Source of the DNA: Bradyrhizobium sp. CIAT3101
GTDB taxonomy: Bacteria; Pseudomonadota; Alphaproteobacteria; Rhizobiales; Xanthobacteraceae
Direction of reading: 5' to 3'
Assembly: GCF_029714945.1 (NCBI RefSeq)
Contig: NZ_CP121634.1
Location: 1 to 64,000, forward strand
DNA length: 64,000 bases
Every line of letters begins with the position of its first letter. The first letter of the stretch is position 1. Under the pieces are notes generated by a model that ran no database searches, was not told the DNA's origin, and saw only the letters and a program-made list of their open reading frames with translations. This document shows, piece after piece, positions 48,685-58,940 of this stretch. A program made the translations under genes and the position numbers.

Positions 48685-49098
48685 ATGTCGAAAGCGCCCA
48701 ACCCTGTTGACAAATATGTCGGCAGTCGCGTGCGCATGCGCCGCATCATGTTGGGCATGAGTCAGGAGAAGCTCGGTGAAGCTTTGGGCCTGACTTTCCA
48801 GCAGATTCAGAAGTACGAGAAGGGCACGAACCGCGTCGGCGCGAGCCGAATCCAGCAGATCGCCGAGATTCTGCAGGTGCCGGTGTCGTTCCTGTTCGAG
48901 GGCGGACCGAGCGGCGTCGCCGGCCCCGACGGCTTCGCGGAAGGTGCATCGCCCTCTTACGTCTCCGACTTCCTCGCGACCTCCGAAGGGCTCGCGCTGA
49001 CCAAGGCGTTCACCCGAATCACCGATTCGAAGCTGCGCCGTTCGATCGTCGATCTCGTCGAGCAGATCGCCGCCCGCGAAGGCCCGGACAAGCGCTGA
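48685..49098 (+). CDS. XRE-family helix-turn-helix regulator
   Basis: The 137-residue protein has an N-terminal Cro/cI-type helix-turn-helix (GMSQEKLGEALGLTFQQIQK, then YEKGTNRVGASRIQQIAEIL) at about 28-75 and a C-terminal extension of about 55 residues. Very similar regulators follow lnt in other Rhizobiales, where I recall metK next. The 231-base region upstream has two ttgaca-like hexamers (48497 and 48518) that may belong to its promoter. ATG at 48685 follows ggagggctgagga. Target genes unknown. Confidence 0.9.
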   Translation: MSKAPNPVDKYVGSRVRMRRIMLGMSQEKLGEALGLTFQQIQKYEKGTNRVGASRIQQIAEILQVPVSFLFEGGPSGVAGPDGFAEGASPSYVSDFLATSEGLALTKAFTRITDSKLRRSIVDLVEQIAAREGPDKR

Positions 49099-49213
49099 GG
49101 CGCCAACTCATTCCGATTTGAGACTGCGCCAAATCTGGCCTATGTCGTCATTTGCGGGTGCGCTTTGCGTCGCCTCCGCCAAGATGATGCGATTCGAAGG
49201 CACAGATACGTTC

Positions 49214-50341
49214 ATGGCGAACTCCAACTCGTTCGATTCCCAAACTATTCTCGCTGGTATCCGCCGCTGGGTGGAGATCGAGACGCCGACGGAAGTGCCT
49301 GACCAGGTCAACCGGCTGGTCTCCGTGGTTGCCGATCATTACCGCGATCTGCCCGTCACGCTCGAACGCGTCGCCGGCGTTGATGGCTGCGGCGATCATC
49401 TCGTGGTGCGTTCGACCTGGGGTCAGGACCGGCCCGGTATCCTGGTGCTCAGCCATCTCGACACCGTTCATCCCATGGGCTTCATCGAACGTCTGCCGTT
49501 CAAGGTCGACGGCGACAGCGCGTTCGGTCCCGGCATCTACGACATGAAGGGCGGCGCCTACATCGCCTATCACGCCTTTCGCGAGCTTTGCGCAAAGCCC
49601 GACCGTCCGCCGCTCGGCATCACCCACATGTTCACCTCCGACGAGGAGATCGGCAGCCCGACCTCGCGCGCGCTCATCGAGGCCGAAGGGCGCAAGGCCA
49701 AATACGTGCTGGTGACGGAGCCGGCGCGCGACGGCGGCAAGATCGTCACCGGACGCAAGGGCGTCGGGCGATTCAAGGTTTACATCAAGGGAGTGCCCGC
49801 CCATGCCGGCTCGCGGCCCGAAGACGGCCGCAGCGCGGTGCGCGAGCTCGCCAACGTCATCCAGACGCTGGAAGCGATGAACGATCTGAAGCGCGGCGTC
49901 ACCGTCAATGTCGGCGTGGTGCGCGGCGGCACGCGGCCCAACGTCACGCCGGAAGAGGCCTATGCCGAAGTCGACCTGCGCGTGCCGAGCTCCAACGATG
50001 CCGACGAATTCGTCGGCAAGATCCTCGGACTGACATCGAAGACCGACGGCGTGACCGTCACCGTCACCGGCGAGCTCAACCGTCCTCCTTACGAGAAGGG
50101 CAATGCGGGCGCCTCACTTTACGAGCACGCCAAGGCGCTCGCCGCGGAGCTCGGCTTCGAGCTGATCGACACCCACACCGGCGGCGGCTCGGATGGCAAT
50201 TTCACCGCGCCGCATACCGGCACGCTCGACGGGCTCGGCGTCGACGGCAAGGGCGCGCACACCCATTATGAGCAGCTCTACGTGTCCTCGCTCGAGCCGC
50301 GCGCGCGGCTGCTGCACCGCCTGTACCAGACACTGCGATGA
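49214..50341 (+). CDS. M20-family metallopeptidase (carboxypeptidase G2-like)
   Basis: A zinc-dependent exopeptidase or amidohydrolase of 375 residues. Metal ligands and catalytic residues are visible: His/Asp in VLSHLDTVHP, Asp in GPGIYDMKGG, the Glu pair in TSDEEIGSP, and Asp/Glu-type ligands further on; a dimerisation lid starts at GRFKVYIKGVPAHAG. It resembles glutamate carboxypeptidases that cleave C-terminal glutamate from folates or peptides. The chosen ATG is 49214. It overlaps trmB by four bases (ATGA). Substrate unknown. Confidence 0.9.
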   Translation: MANSNSFDSQTILAGIRRWVEIETPTEVPDQVNRLVSVVADHYRDLPVTLERVAGVDGCGDHLVVRSTWGQDRPGILVLSHLDTVHPMGFIERLPFKVDGDSAFGPGIYDMKGGAYIAYHAFRELCAKPDRPPLGITHMFTSDEEIGSPTSRALIEAEGRKAKYVLVTEPARDGGKIVTGRKGVGRFKVYIKGVPAHAGSRPEDGRSAVRELANVIQTLEAMNDLKRGVTVNVGVVRGGTRPNVTPEEAYAEVDLRVPSSNDADEFVGKILGLTSKTDGVTVTVTGELNRPPYEKGNAGASLYEHAKALAAELGFELIDTHTGGGSDGNFTAPHTGTLDGLGVDGKGAHTHYEQLYVSSLEPRARLLHRLYQTLR

Positions 50342-51048
50342 GCGAACGCAAATCAGACCCCGATCGCGCGAACGACGAGCGCGCATTCTTCGGACGGCGC
50401 AAGGGCCACAAGCTCAGGCAACACCAGGCCGAGCTGGTCGATCATCTGCTGCCGCATCTTTCGCTCGACATCACGACGGAGAGGCCGGCGAACGCCGCCG
50501 AGATCTTCGATCCCACAGCCGAGGATGTACGGCTCGAGATCGGCTTCGGCGGCGGCGAACATCTCGCCGCCGAAGCGCAGAACTTCACGACGACCGGCTT
50601 CATCGGCTGCGAGCCCTATGTCAACGGCATGGCCAAGATCCTCGCGCAGATCGAGGCCGCCAACATCGCCAACATCCGCCTGTTCGCCGGCGATGCCGCC
50701 GAGCTGCTGGCCTGGCTGCCGGACGCCTCGCTGTCGCGGATCGATCTGATCCACCCCGATCCGTGGCCGAAGCGGCGGCACTGGAAGCGGCGCTTCGTTC
50801 AGGACCGCACGATCGTCGCAATGGCACGCGTGCTGAAGCCGGGCGGTGAATTCCGTTTCGTCTGCGACATAGACGATTACTGTGCCTGGACGCTATCGCA
50901 TCTCGCGCGCGCGCCGGACTTTCAGTGGCTTGCGGAACGCGCCGACGATTTCCGTCAGCCCTGGGAAGGCTACACCATGACGCGCTACGGACGTAAGGCC
51001 GCGCGCGAGGGACGCAAGGCGGCGTATTTGCGATTTCGCAGAAGCTAG
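50338..51048 (+). CDS. trmB: tRNA (guanine-N7-)-methyltransferase
   Basis: Makes m7G46 in the tRNA variable loop with SAM as donor. The 236-residue protein has GRRKGHKLRQHQAELVDHLL at the start, the SAM motif LEIGFGGGEHL near residue 63, GCEPYVNGMAKIL, and the family motif IHPDPWPKRRHWKRRF. The ATG at 50338 overlaps the peptidase stop. Its stop codon shares the CTAG at 51045-51048 with the convergent gene. Confidence 0.95.
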   Translation: MSERKSDPDRANDERAFFGRRKGHKLRQHQAELVDHLLPHLSLDITTERPANAAEIFDPTAEDVRLEIGFGGGEHLAAEAQNFTTTGFIGCEPYVNGMAKILAQIEAANIANIRLFAGDAAELLAWLPDASLSRIDLIHPDPWPKRRHWKRRFVQDRTIVAMARVLKPGGEFRFVCDIDDYCAWTLSHLARAPDFQWLAERADDFRQPWEGYTMTRYGRKAAREGRKAAYLRFRRS

Positions 51049-52127
51049 ATCGTTCGGCGGTTGCGCCAGAAATTCACGACGCGCTCGGCGGTCGCCGGCA
51101 TCAGGCGGGTGAAATTCGTGCGCGCCTGCTCGAGATCGGCATCGGCCGGCATGCGATGCGGCCCGTACCACATCAGGATCAGCGCGCGCACCGTGGGCCA
51201 GCCGAGATTCAGGACACGGCCGAGGATCAGGATCGGATCATAGCGGTCGCCCGCGATCAGGCGATCGAGCATCGAAAGCCTGACGCCGGCCATCGCCGAG
51301 AGCGTGGCGACCGATTCCTCGTATTTGTGCGCCTTGGCAAAACCAAGCAGCGCGCTTTCGCCGAGATGGCCGCCGCGATGCAGGCCAAGCACCGTGCGTT
51401 GCGCGGCGGAGAAATCGCGCCGCGGGCCGGGCGGCAGCGCAGCTTCCTCGATCGAAGCCATGGCGCGCTTGATCTCGACCTGGCGCGCCGGATTGACCAC
51501 GCTGGACAGGCGACGACGAATGACGTCGAGCGTGCCGTCCAGGAGCTCCTTGAGATGCTCGCCGGAGAGATCTTCGCGCTGGCCGATCTTGAGCGTCAGC
51601 ACGCCATCCTGGCTCGCGCGCTTGATCAGCTCCGAATAGCCGCCGGGTGAGAAGATCGCGCCGGCGTTGCCGGCGGCACGACGCACCACGTCGCGATCGC
51701 CTCGCTCAACCAGCACGTCGGTGATCTCGGCGGACAGGGTCGGCCGTTCCGTCATTGCCAGGAGATGGCCCTGGCCCTTGAGCCGGGCGATCTCGACGAG
51801 CGCGGCTTCATCGAGCACCGGAGACCGGCGCAGCACCGGGGCCGCCACCAGGATTTCATTTTCACGCGCGAGCTGGCCGACCAGATGACGCGGCGCGTTG
51901 TCCAGCCGCGAGAAGCGCTCGGCGAGATCGACGCGCGAGGCGAGCTCCGCATGCGGGACGAGATCGATCAGGAGATTGTCGAAGAGATCGATGAGCTCTG
52001 GACGGAGTCTCGAGGCGTCCTGAAAGAACAGCGCTGCGATCGCGTTTGCGATCTCGCCACGACGCCGGGGATCGCCGCGTTTGACGATATCGTCCAGTCC
52101 GGGAATGAGCGACGTGGCAACGGTCAT
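51045..52127 (-). CDS. DUF2336-containing protein
   Basis: The 360-residue helical protein resembles the alphaproteobacterial DUF2336 family, thought to be repeat-helical scaffolds of unknown function. The core contains LAERFSRLDNAPRHLVGQLA, then VLRRSPVLDEAALVEIA, consistent with HEAT-like repeats. No catalytic motif. The start at 52127 (MTVATSLIPGL) is preferred to 52187. It converges on trmB with overlapping stops and is divergent from the rimP operon across 392 bases. Confidence 0.8.
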   Translation of the reverse strand: MTVATSLIPGLDDIVKRGDPRRRGEIANAIAALFFQDASRLRPELIDLFDNLLIDLVPHAELASRVDLAERFSRLDNAPRHLVGQLARENEILVAAPVLRRSPVLDEAALVEIARLKGQGHLLAMTERPTLSAEITDVLVERGDRDVVRRAAGNAGAIFSPGGYSELIKRASQDGVLTLKIGQREDLSGEHLKELLDGTLDVIRRRLSSVVNPARQVEIKRAMASIEEAALPPGPRRDFSAAQRTVLGLHRGGHLGESALLGFAKAHKYEESVATLSAMAGVRLSMLDRLIAGDRYDPILILGRVLNLGWPTVRALILMWYGPHRMPADADLEQARTNFTRLMPATAERVVNFWRNRRTI

Positions 52128-52300
52128 GAAACGCAACTCGAAATCTGGCACGCCGTGGGCGCGCCATAGGCTCAAGCCGCCCCACAACCGGGAAATTTAG
52201 GCCCGCTTCATGAAAGAAGCGTTGCTCTTTGGGGCGCCTGTCGGCGCTCCCAGGGGGGCCTGCCGGGGCGCAAAAAGCCCGCATCCGGCTGCGATGGGCC

Positions 52301-52328
52301 TTGTCCGGGCAGGCGGAAAGGGCTATAT
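52301..52328 (+). promoter_or_regulatory. Possible promoter of the rimP-nusA operon
   Basis: TTGTCC (52301-52306) and CTATAT (52323-52328), 16 bases apart, about 38 bases upstream of the attenuator hairpin. The pair matches the usual alphaproteobacterial pattern (TTG-rich -35, TATA-like -10) reasonably well. Confidence 0.4.
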
Positions 52329-52365
52329 CAGCGCCAATTCATCTTCTCATACGATCCGCGTAGTG

Positions 52366-52396
52366 AGAGTGGGCCCGAAAGGACCCGCTCTTTTTT
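52366..52396 (+). terminator. Intrinsic terminator/attenuator in the rimP leader
   Basis: Arms GAGTGGGCCC (52367-52376) and GGACCCGCTC (52381-52390) around a GAAA tetraloop, with one G-T wobble and one C-A mismatch, followed by TTTTTT. It lies 124 bases before the rimP ATG inside the leader of a large growth-related operon, so it is best read as an attenuator. A rimP-leader attenuator has been predicted for related bacteria (from memory). Confidence 0.75.
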
Positions 52397-52486
52397 ATTA
52401 CCTGAACGCGGCTTGGCGGAAGATGCGGCCCGACGGAGTGTCGGGAAAGTTCCGAAGCGGGCTTTGACGTTTTAACCAAGCCTTAA

Positions 52487-53281
<795 letters not shown>

Positions 53282-53283
53282 CC

Positions 53284-54894
53284 ATGGCAGTCAGCGCCAA
53301 TCGACTTGAATTGCTCCAGATCGCCGACGCCGTCGCCCGCGAGAAATCGATCGACCGCGGCATCGTCATCGCGGCGATGGAAGATGCCATCGCCAAGGCT
53401 GCGCGGGCCCGTTACGGCAGCGAGACTGACGTTCACGCCGAGATCGACCCGAAGAAGGGCGAGCTGCGGCTGTCGCGCCACATGCTGGTGGTCGACAAGG
53501 TCGAAAATCATTCCAACCAGATTTCGCTGGTCGACGCTCAGCGCGCCAATCCCGGCGCCCAGGTCGGCGACACCATTGCCGACACCCTGCCGCCGCTCGA
53601 ATACGGCCGCATCGCCGCGCAGTCGGCCAAGCAGGTGATCGTGCAGAAGGTGCGCGAGGCCGAGCGTGACCGGCAGTATCAGGAATTCAAGGACCGCATC
53701 GGCGACATCGTCAACGGCGTCGTCAAGCGCGTCGAATACGGCAGCGTGATCGTCGATCTCGGCCGCGGCGAAGCGATCATCCGCCGCGACGAGATGCTGC
53801 CGCGCGAAGTGTTCCGCAACGGCGACCGCGTCCGCGCCTACATCTTCGACGTCCGCCGCGAGACCCGCGGTCCCCAGATCTTCCTGTCCCGCACCCATCC
53901 GCAGTTCATGGCGAAGCTGTTCGCGCAGGAAGTGCCGGAGATCTATGACGGCATCGTCGAGATCAAGGCGGTGGCCCGCGATCCGGGCTCGCGCGCGAAA
54001 ATCGGCGTGATTTCCCGCGATTCCTCGGTCGATCCGGTCGGCGCCTGCGTCGGTATGCGCGGCTCGCGTGTGCAGGCCGTGGTGAACGAACTGCAGGGCG
54101 AGAAGATCGACATCATTCCCTGGTCGCCCGACATCGCGACCTTCGTGGTCAACGCGCTGGCGCCGGCCGAAGTCTCCAAGGTCGTCATCGACGAGGACCG
54201 CGAGCGCATCGAGGTCGTGGTGCCCGACACCAACAACCAGCTTTCGCTGGCGATCGGCCGCCGCGGCCAGAACGTCCGCCTCGCCTCGCAGCTCACCGGT
54301 TGGGACATCGACATCCTGACCGAGCAGGAGGAATCGGAGCGCCGCCAGGCCGACTTCGAGAACTCCACCCGCGTCTTCATGGAATCGCTCAATGTCGACG
54401 AGGTGGTTGGCCAGCTGCTCGCCTCCGAAGGCTTCACCTCGGTCGAGGAACTCGCGATGGTGGACCTCAAGGAGCTCGCCGGGATCGAGGGTTTCGACGA
54501 GGAGACCGCACAGGAACTCCAGAACCGCGCCCGCGAATATCTCGATCAGCAGGAAGCCGAGATCGAGGCCCGCCGCAAGGAACTCGGCGTCGAGGACGCC
54601 GTGAAGGACGTGCCCGGCGTCACCTCGAAGATGCTGGTGAAGTTCGGCGAGAACGACATCAAGACGGTCGAGGACCTCGCCGGCTGCGCCACCGACGATC
54701 TGGTCGGCTGGACCGAGCGCAAGGAAGGCGGCGAGCAGACCAAGTTCGCCGGCGCGCTCGACGGCCTCGGCATCTCGCGCGACGATGCGGAAGCCATGAT
54801 CATGCAGGCCCGCGTCAAGGCCGGCTGGATCACCGAGGCTGACCTCGCCAAGCCAGCCGAAGAGGCCGACGCGACCGAAGATCAGCCGGCTTAA
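53284..54894 (+). CDS. nusA: Transcription termination/antitermination protein NusA
   Basis: Binds RNA polymerase and controls pausing, termination and antitermination. The 536-residue product has an N-terminal polymerase-binding domain (1-125), an S1 domain (about 135-200) with RVEYGSVIVDLGRGEAIIRR, two KH domains (205-345) including SRDSSVDPVGACVGMRG, and two acidic C-terminal repeats with helix-hairpin-helix character (about 370-520). All family parts are present. It overlaps functionally with the attenuator upstream, since NusA often regulates its own operon. Confidence 0.97.
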   Translation: MAVSANRLELLQIADAVAREKSIDRGIVIAAMEDAIAKAARARYGSETDVHAEIDPKKGELRLSRHMLVVDKVENHSNQISLVDAQRANPGAQVGDTIADTLPPLEYGRIAAQSAKQVIVQKVREAERDRQYQEFKDRIGDIVNGVVKRVEYGSVIVDLGRGEAIIRRDEMLPREVFRNGDRVRAYIFDVRRETRGPQIFLSRTHPQFMAKLFAQEVPEIYDGIVEIKAVARDPGSRAKIGVISRDSSVDPVGACVGMRGSRVQAVVNELQGEKIDIIPWSPDIATFVVNALAPAEVSKVVIDEDRERIEVVVPDTNNQLSLAIGRRGQNVRLASQLTGWDIDILTEQEESERRQADFENSTRVFMESLNVDEVVGQLLASEGFTSVEELAMVDLKELAGIEGFDEETAQELQNRAREYLDQQEAEIEARRKELGVEDAVKDVPGVTSKMLVKFGENDIKTVEDLAGCATDDLVGWTERKEGGEQTKFAGALDGLGISRDDAEAMIMQARVKAGWITEADLAKPAEEADATEDQPA

Positions 54895-54917
54895 GGGAAA
54901 AGGAGAATGTCGCCCGG

Positions 54918-55601
54918 ATGCTTGCCAGCACTGACACCGACCTTGACCATGGACCGCGGGCCGAAAGGTCCGCGACCATGCGCATGTGCGCTGTCAGCCG
55001 CGAGATCCGGCCGATCGACGAGCTGATCCGCTTCGTCGTATCGCCGCAAGGCGACATAGTTCCCGATCTCAAGCGCAAACTGCCCGGACGGGGCATGTGG
55101 GTCACGGCATCGCGACGGGTGGTTGCGGAAGCCGTCCGTCGTCACCAATTTACCAAAGCCTTCAAGCGCGACCTGCGCATTCCCCCGACGCTTCCCGACG
55201 ACATCGATGCGCTCCTGGTTCGGAGCGTGACCGAGGCCCTTGGGATTGCCGCCAAGGCGGGCCAGATCGTTGCCGGCTTCGGCAAGGTCGAGAGCGCCCT
55301 GCGGGAAGGTACGGTCGAGGTCCTGATCCACGCCAGCGACGGGGCCGCGGACGGAATCCGCAAATTGGACATGCTGGCGCGTCAAAATGCCGGAAATCGC
55401 GGTGCCGAGCCGCAGATTCCCGTCGTTACGGCCCTGAAATCGATAGAATTGGATTTGGCACTTACCCGGTCAAATGTGATACATGCTGCCCTGCTCGCGG
55501 GCCCGGCGAGCAAGTCATTCCTGTCACGTAGCCAGATGCTGGTCCGATACCGGATGGCGGACGCTGACAAGACTGCCGAAAAGCCCGGCCAGGATTTCTG
55601 A
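54918..55601 (+). CDS. RNA-binding protein with YlxR (DUF448) and L7Ae-like domains
   Basis: The 227-residue product has a DUF448 domain at about 20-95 with CAVSREIRPIDELIRFVV and KLPGRGMWV, followed by an L7Ae/L30e-like domain (about 105-190) containing EALGIAAKAGQIVAGFGKVE. Such fused proteins sit between nusA and infB in alphaproteobacteria and are thought to bind RNA or ribosomes. The start at ATG 54918 follows aaggag at a slightly long spacing. Precise function unknown. Confidence 0.88.
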   Translation: MLASTDTDLDHGPRAERSATMRMCAVSREIRPIDELIRFVVSPQGDIVPDLKRKLPGRGMWVTASRRVVAEAVRRHQFTKAFKRDLRIPPTLPDDIDALLVRSVTEALGIAAKAGQIVAGFGKVESALREGTVEVLIHASDGAADGIRKLDMLARQNAGNRGAEPQIPVVTALKSIELDLALTRSNVIHAALLAGPASKSFLSRSQMLVRYRMADADKTAEKPGQDF

Positions 55602-55670
55602 AGATAACGACGACCCGATAAGACGGTGCGGCAACGCACAACACTGATAAATCAGGATTAGGACTGCTGA

Positions 55671-58352
55671 ATGGTTGATACCAAGACCCCTGACGACAAG
55701 AAGCTGAGCGTTCCGAGCAAGACGCTATCGCTCAAGCCGCGCGTCGAAACGGGCACTGTGCGCCAGAGCTTCAGCCATGGCCGCAGCAAGCAGGTCGTGG
55801 TCGAGAAGCGTGGCAAGCGCCGTATCGACGGCACCCCTGAGCCACAGGCACCGACGGTTGTTGCAAAGCCGGCGCCCGCTGCCCCTGCGCCCGCCCCGTC
55901 GCGCCCGGCGCCGCCGCGCAACGCCGGCTCCGGCGTCGTGCTGCGCACGCTGACCGAGGACGAACGTTCCGCTCGCGCCAGCGCGCTCGCGGACGCCAAG
56001 GTGCGCGAAGTCGAAGAGCGCCGCCAGGCCGAGGAAGAGGCCCAGCGCCGCTCGGTTCGCGAGGCTGCCGAACGCGCCGAGCGCGAAGCCGCCGAATCCC
56101 GCCGCAAGGCCGAGGAGGAGCGTCACCGTCACGAGGACGAAGCCAAGCGCAAGGCCGAGACCGAAGCCAAGAAGCGCTTTGGCGAAGGCGAGCAGCCGGC
56201 TGCCGCGCGTCCCGCTGCAGCGGCCGCCCCGGCGACCAGCGCTCCGCGCCCCGCGCCGACCACGGCGCGGCCTGCGGCAACGACGACCGCCCGTCCGGCA
56301 ACTACCGCGCCGCGGCAGGGTGTCCCAGCAGCTCGTGCGCCCGGTGTCGCAGCCGGCCCCGACGAAGATGACGGTCCGCGCCAGATCCGTCGCGGTCCCG
56401 GCGGCGCCGCGCGTCCTGTGGTCGCGCCCAAGCCGACTCATAAGCCTGGCCCGCAGAAGGAGCGCGGCCGACTGACCGTCGTCACCGCGCTCAATGCCGA
56501 CGAAGTGCGCGAGCGCTCGATCGCCTCGTTCCGCCGCCGCACCCAGCGCCTGAAGGGCCACGTCTCGAACGAGCCGAAGGAAAAGCTGATCCGCGAGGTG
56601 ATCATTCCGGAAGCGATCACCATTCAGGAGCTCGCCAACCGCATGGCCGAGCGCGCGGTCGACGTCATCCGCATGCTGATGAAGCAGGGCGCGATGCACA
56701 AGATCACCGACGTGATCGATGCCGACACCGCGCAGCTGATCGCCGAAGAGCTCGGCCACACCGTCAAGCGCGTTGCCGCGTCCGACGTTGAAGAAGGCCT
56801 GTTCGACGCCGTCGACGATTCCACCGACACCGAGACCCGCTCTCCGGTCGTCACCGTCATGGGCCACGTCGACCACGGCAAGACCTCGCTGCTCGACGCG
56901 CTCCGCCATGCCAACGTGGTGTCCGGCGAAGCCGGCGGCATCACCCAGCATATCGGCGCCTATCAGGTCGTCTCGCCCGAGAGCGGCAAGAAGATCACCT
57001 TCATCGACACGCCCGGCCACGCCGCGTTCACCGCGATGCGCGCCCGCGGCGCCAAGGTCACCGACATCGTCGTGCTGGTGGTCGCGGCCGATGACGGCGT
57101 GATGCCGCAGACGATCGAAGCCATCAACCACGCCAAGGCGGCGCGGGTGCCGATCATCGTTGCCATCAACAAGATCGACAAGCCCGATGCCAAGCCCGAG
57201 CGCGTGCGCACCGAGCTGCTCCAGCACGAGGTGCAGGTGGAATCGTTCGGCGGCGATGTCGTCGACGTCGAAGTGTCCGCCAAGAACAAGACCAATCTCG
57301 ACAAGCTGCTCGAGATGATCGCGCTCCAGGCCGAAATCCTCGACCTCAAGACCAATTCGGAGCGTCCGGCCGAAGGCACCGTGATCGAAGCCAAGCTCGA
57401 TCGCGGCCGTGGCCCGGTCGCGACCGTGCTGGTCCAGCGCGGCACGCTGCGTGTCGGTGACATCATCGTCGCCGGCGCCGAAATGGGCCGTGTCCGCGCG
57501 CTGATCTCCGATCAGGGCGAGACGGTGCAGGAAGCCGGTCCCTCGGTGCCGGTCGAAGTGCTCGGCTTCAACGGTCCGCCGGAAGCCGGCGATCGTCTCG
57601 CGGTGGTCGAGAACGAAGCCCGCGCCCGCCAGGTCACCAGCTACCGCGCGCACCAGAAGCGCGAGAACGCGGCTGCCTCGATCTCCGGCATGCGCGGCTC
57701 GCTCGAGCAGATGATGTCGCAGTTGAAGACGGCGGGCCGCAAGGAATTCCCGCTGATCGTCAAGGCCGACGTGCAGGGCTCCCTGGAAGCGATCCTCGGC
57801 TCGCTCGAGAAGCTCGGCACCGACGAAGTCGCCGCCCGCATCCTGCATGCCGGCGTCGGCGGTATCTCGGAATCCGACGTGACGCTCGCGGAAGGCTTCA
57901 ACGCCGCGATCATCGGCTTCTCGGTCCGTGCGAACAAGGAAGCTGCCGCGGCTGCCAAGCGCAACGGCATCGAGATCCGCTACTACAACATCATCTACGA
58001 CCTCGTGGACGACGTGAAGAAGGCGATGAGCGGTCTGCTCGCGCCGACCTTGCGCGAAACCATGCTGGGCAACGCCGAGATCCTGGAGATCTTCAACATC
58101 TCCAAGGTCGGCAAGGTTGCCGGCTGCCGCGTCACCGACGGCACCGTGGAACGCGGCGCCAATGTGCGCCTGATCCGCGACAACGTCGTCGTGCACGAAG
58201 GCAAGCTGTCGACGCTGAAGCGCTTCAAGGACGAAGTGAAGGAAGTCCAGTCCGGTCAGGAATGCGGCATGGCCTTCGAGAACTATCACGACATGCGTGC
58301 CGGTGACGTGATCGAGTGTTATCGCGTGGAGACGATCCAGCGCTCCCTGTAA
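55671..58352 (+). CDS. infB: Translation initiation factor IF-2
   Basis: The GTPase that brings fMet-tRNA to the 30S subunit. The 893-residue protein has a long N-terminal region: a short start, an Ala/Pro-rich part (60-90), a charged helical stretch rich in Glu/Arg/Ala (about 100-170) and another Ala/Pro/Thr-rich part (180-260). The IF2 associated domain comes before the GTPase, with G1 GHVDHGKT (398-405), G3 DTPGHAAF, and G4 NKIDK, then beta-barrel domains to the end. An internal start for a short IF-2 form is possible but not resolved here. Confidence 0.97.
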   Translation: MVDTKTPDDKKLSVPSKTLSLKPRVETGTVRQSFSHGRSKQVVVEKRGKRRIDGTPEPQAPTVVAKPAPAAPAPAPSRPAPPRNAGSGVVLRTLTEDERSARASALADAKVREVEERRQAEEEAQRRSVREAAERAEREAAESRRKAEEERHRHEDEAKRKAETEAKKRFGEGEQPAAARPAAAAAPATSAPRPAPTTARPAATTTARPATTAPRQGVPAARAPGVAAGPDEDDGPRQIRRGPGGAARPVVAPKPTHKPGPQKERGRLTVVTALNADEVRERSIASFRRRTQRLKGHVSNEPKEKLIREVIIPEAITIQELANRMAERAVDVIRMLMKQGAMHKITDVIDADTAQLIAEELGHTVKRVAASDVEEGLFDAVDDSTDTETRSPVVTVMGHVDHGKTSLLDALRHANVVSGEAGGITQHIGAYQVVSPESGKKITFIDTPGHAAFTAMRARGAKVTDIVVLVVAADDGVMPQTIEAINHAKAARVPIIVAINKIDKPDAKPERVRTELLQHEVQVESFGGDVVDVEVSAKNKTNLDKLLEMIALQAEILDLKTNSERPAEGTVIEAKLDRGRGPVATVLVQRGTLRVGDIIVAGAEMGRVRALISDQGETVQEAGPSVPVEVLGFNGPPEAGDRLAVVENEARARQVTSYRAHQKRENAAASISGMRGSLEQMMSQLKTAGRKEFPLIVKADVQGSLEAILGSLEKLGTDEVAARILHAGVGGISESDVTLAEGFNAAIIGFSVRANKEAAAAAKRNGIEIRYYNIIYDLVDDVKKAMSGLLAPTLRETMLGNAEILEIFNISKVGKVAGCRVTDGTVERGANVRLIRDNVVVHEGKLSTLKRFKDEVKEVQSGQECGMAFENYHDMRAGDVIECYRVETIQRSL

Positions 58353-58406
58353 GTCCAAATCTTACCGAAGCGCCCGGATCTTTTTGAACTGAAATAGCGG
58401 GAGTGA

Positions 58407-58431
58407 GATGGCCGGATTTTTTCCGGCCATC
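58407..58431 (+). repeat. Perfect 10-bp hairpin between infB and rbfA
   Basis: GATGGCCGGA (58407-58416), loop TTTTT, TCCGGCCATC (58422-58431). No U tract follows, so it is not a typical terminator. It may be an RNA processing or stability element in the operon message, or a small mobile palindrome. A smaller hairpin with CGTG/CACG arms lies near 58470-58490. Confidence 0.65.
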
Positions 58432-58508
58432 CACGCCCCATTCGTTCCAGCAGGACAAATGACAATGCTCGTGTCCCATACGCGGGCACGACGAGGTGAT
58501 TTTCGACT

Positions 58509-58940
58509 ATGCCGCGCCATCATCAGAAGAAAAGTTCCGCGCCCGGCGGCTCGCAGCGTCAGCTGCGCGTCGGCGAGCAGGTTCGCCACGCGATAGCCGA
58601 GATTCTGGCGCAAGGCAGCGTGCATGATGCGGACCTCGAAGGTCACATCATCACCGTGCCGGAGGTGCGGATGTCGCCCGACCTGAAGCTCGCGACAATC
58701 TACGTGATGCCGCTTGGTGGCCGCGATACCGAGCTCGTCATCACTGCGCTCGATCGCAACAAGAAATTCCTGCGCGGCGAAGTCGCGCGGCGCGTTAACC
58801 TGAAATTTGCACCTGATATTCGTTTCCGCGTCGACGAACGATTCGACGAAGCGGAACGGATCGAGAAGCTTTTGCGAACGCCTGCGGTGCAAAAGGATTT
58901 GGAACAGGATCCGGATTCGGATCGGGAAGAAGAGCAATGA
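58509..58940 (+). CDS. rbfA: Ribosome-binding factor A
   Basis: Binds the 30S subunit near helix 1 of 16S rRNA during maturation. The 143-residue protein has the KH-like fold with [20 protein letters not shown] at about 17-36 and [19 protein letters not shown] in the middle, ending with an acidic tail. Length fits alphaproteobacterial RbfA, slightly longer than the E. coli form. The stop overlaps the first ATG of truB. Confidence 0.95.
   Translation: MPRHHQKKSSAPGGSQRQLRVGEQVRHAIAEILAQGSVHDADLEGHIITVPEVRMSPDLKLATIYVMPLGGRDTELVITALDRNKKFLRGEVARRVNLKFAPDIRFRVDERFDEAERIEKLLRTPAVQKDLEQDPDSDREEEQ

Noticed and set aside
55725..58358. 877-residue frame opposite infB
   Set aside because: Shadow of the IF-2 gene; no domain and no ribosome site.
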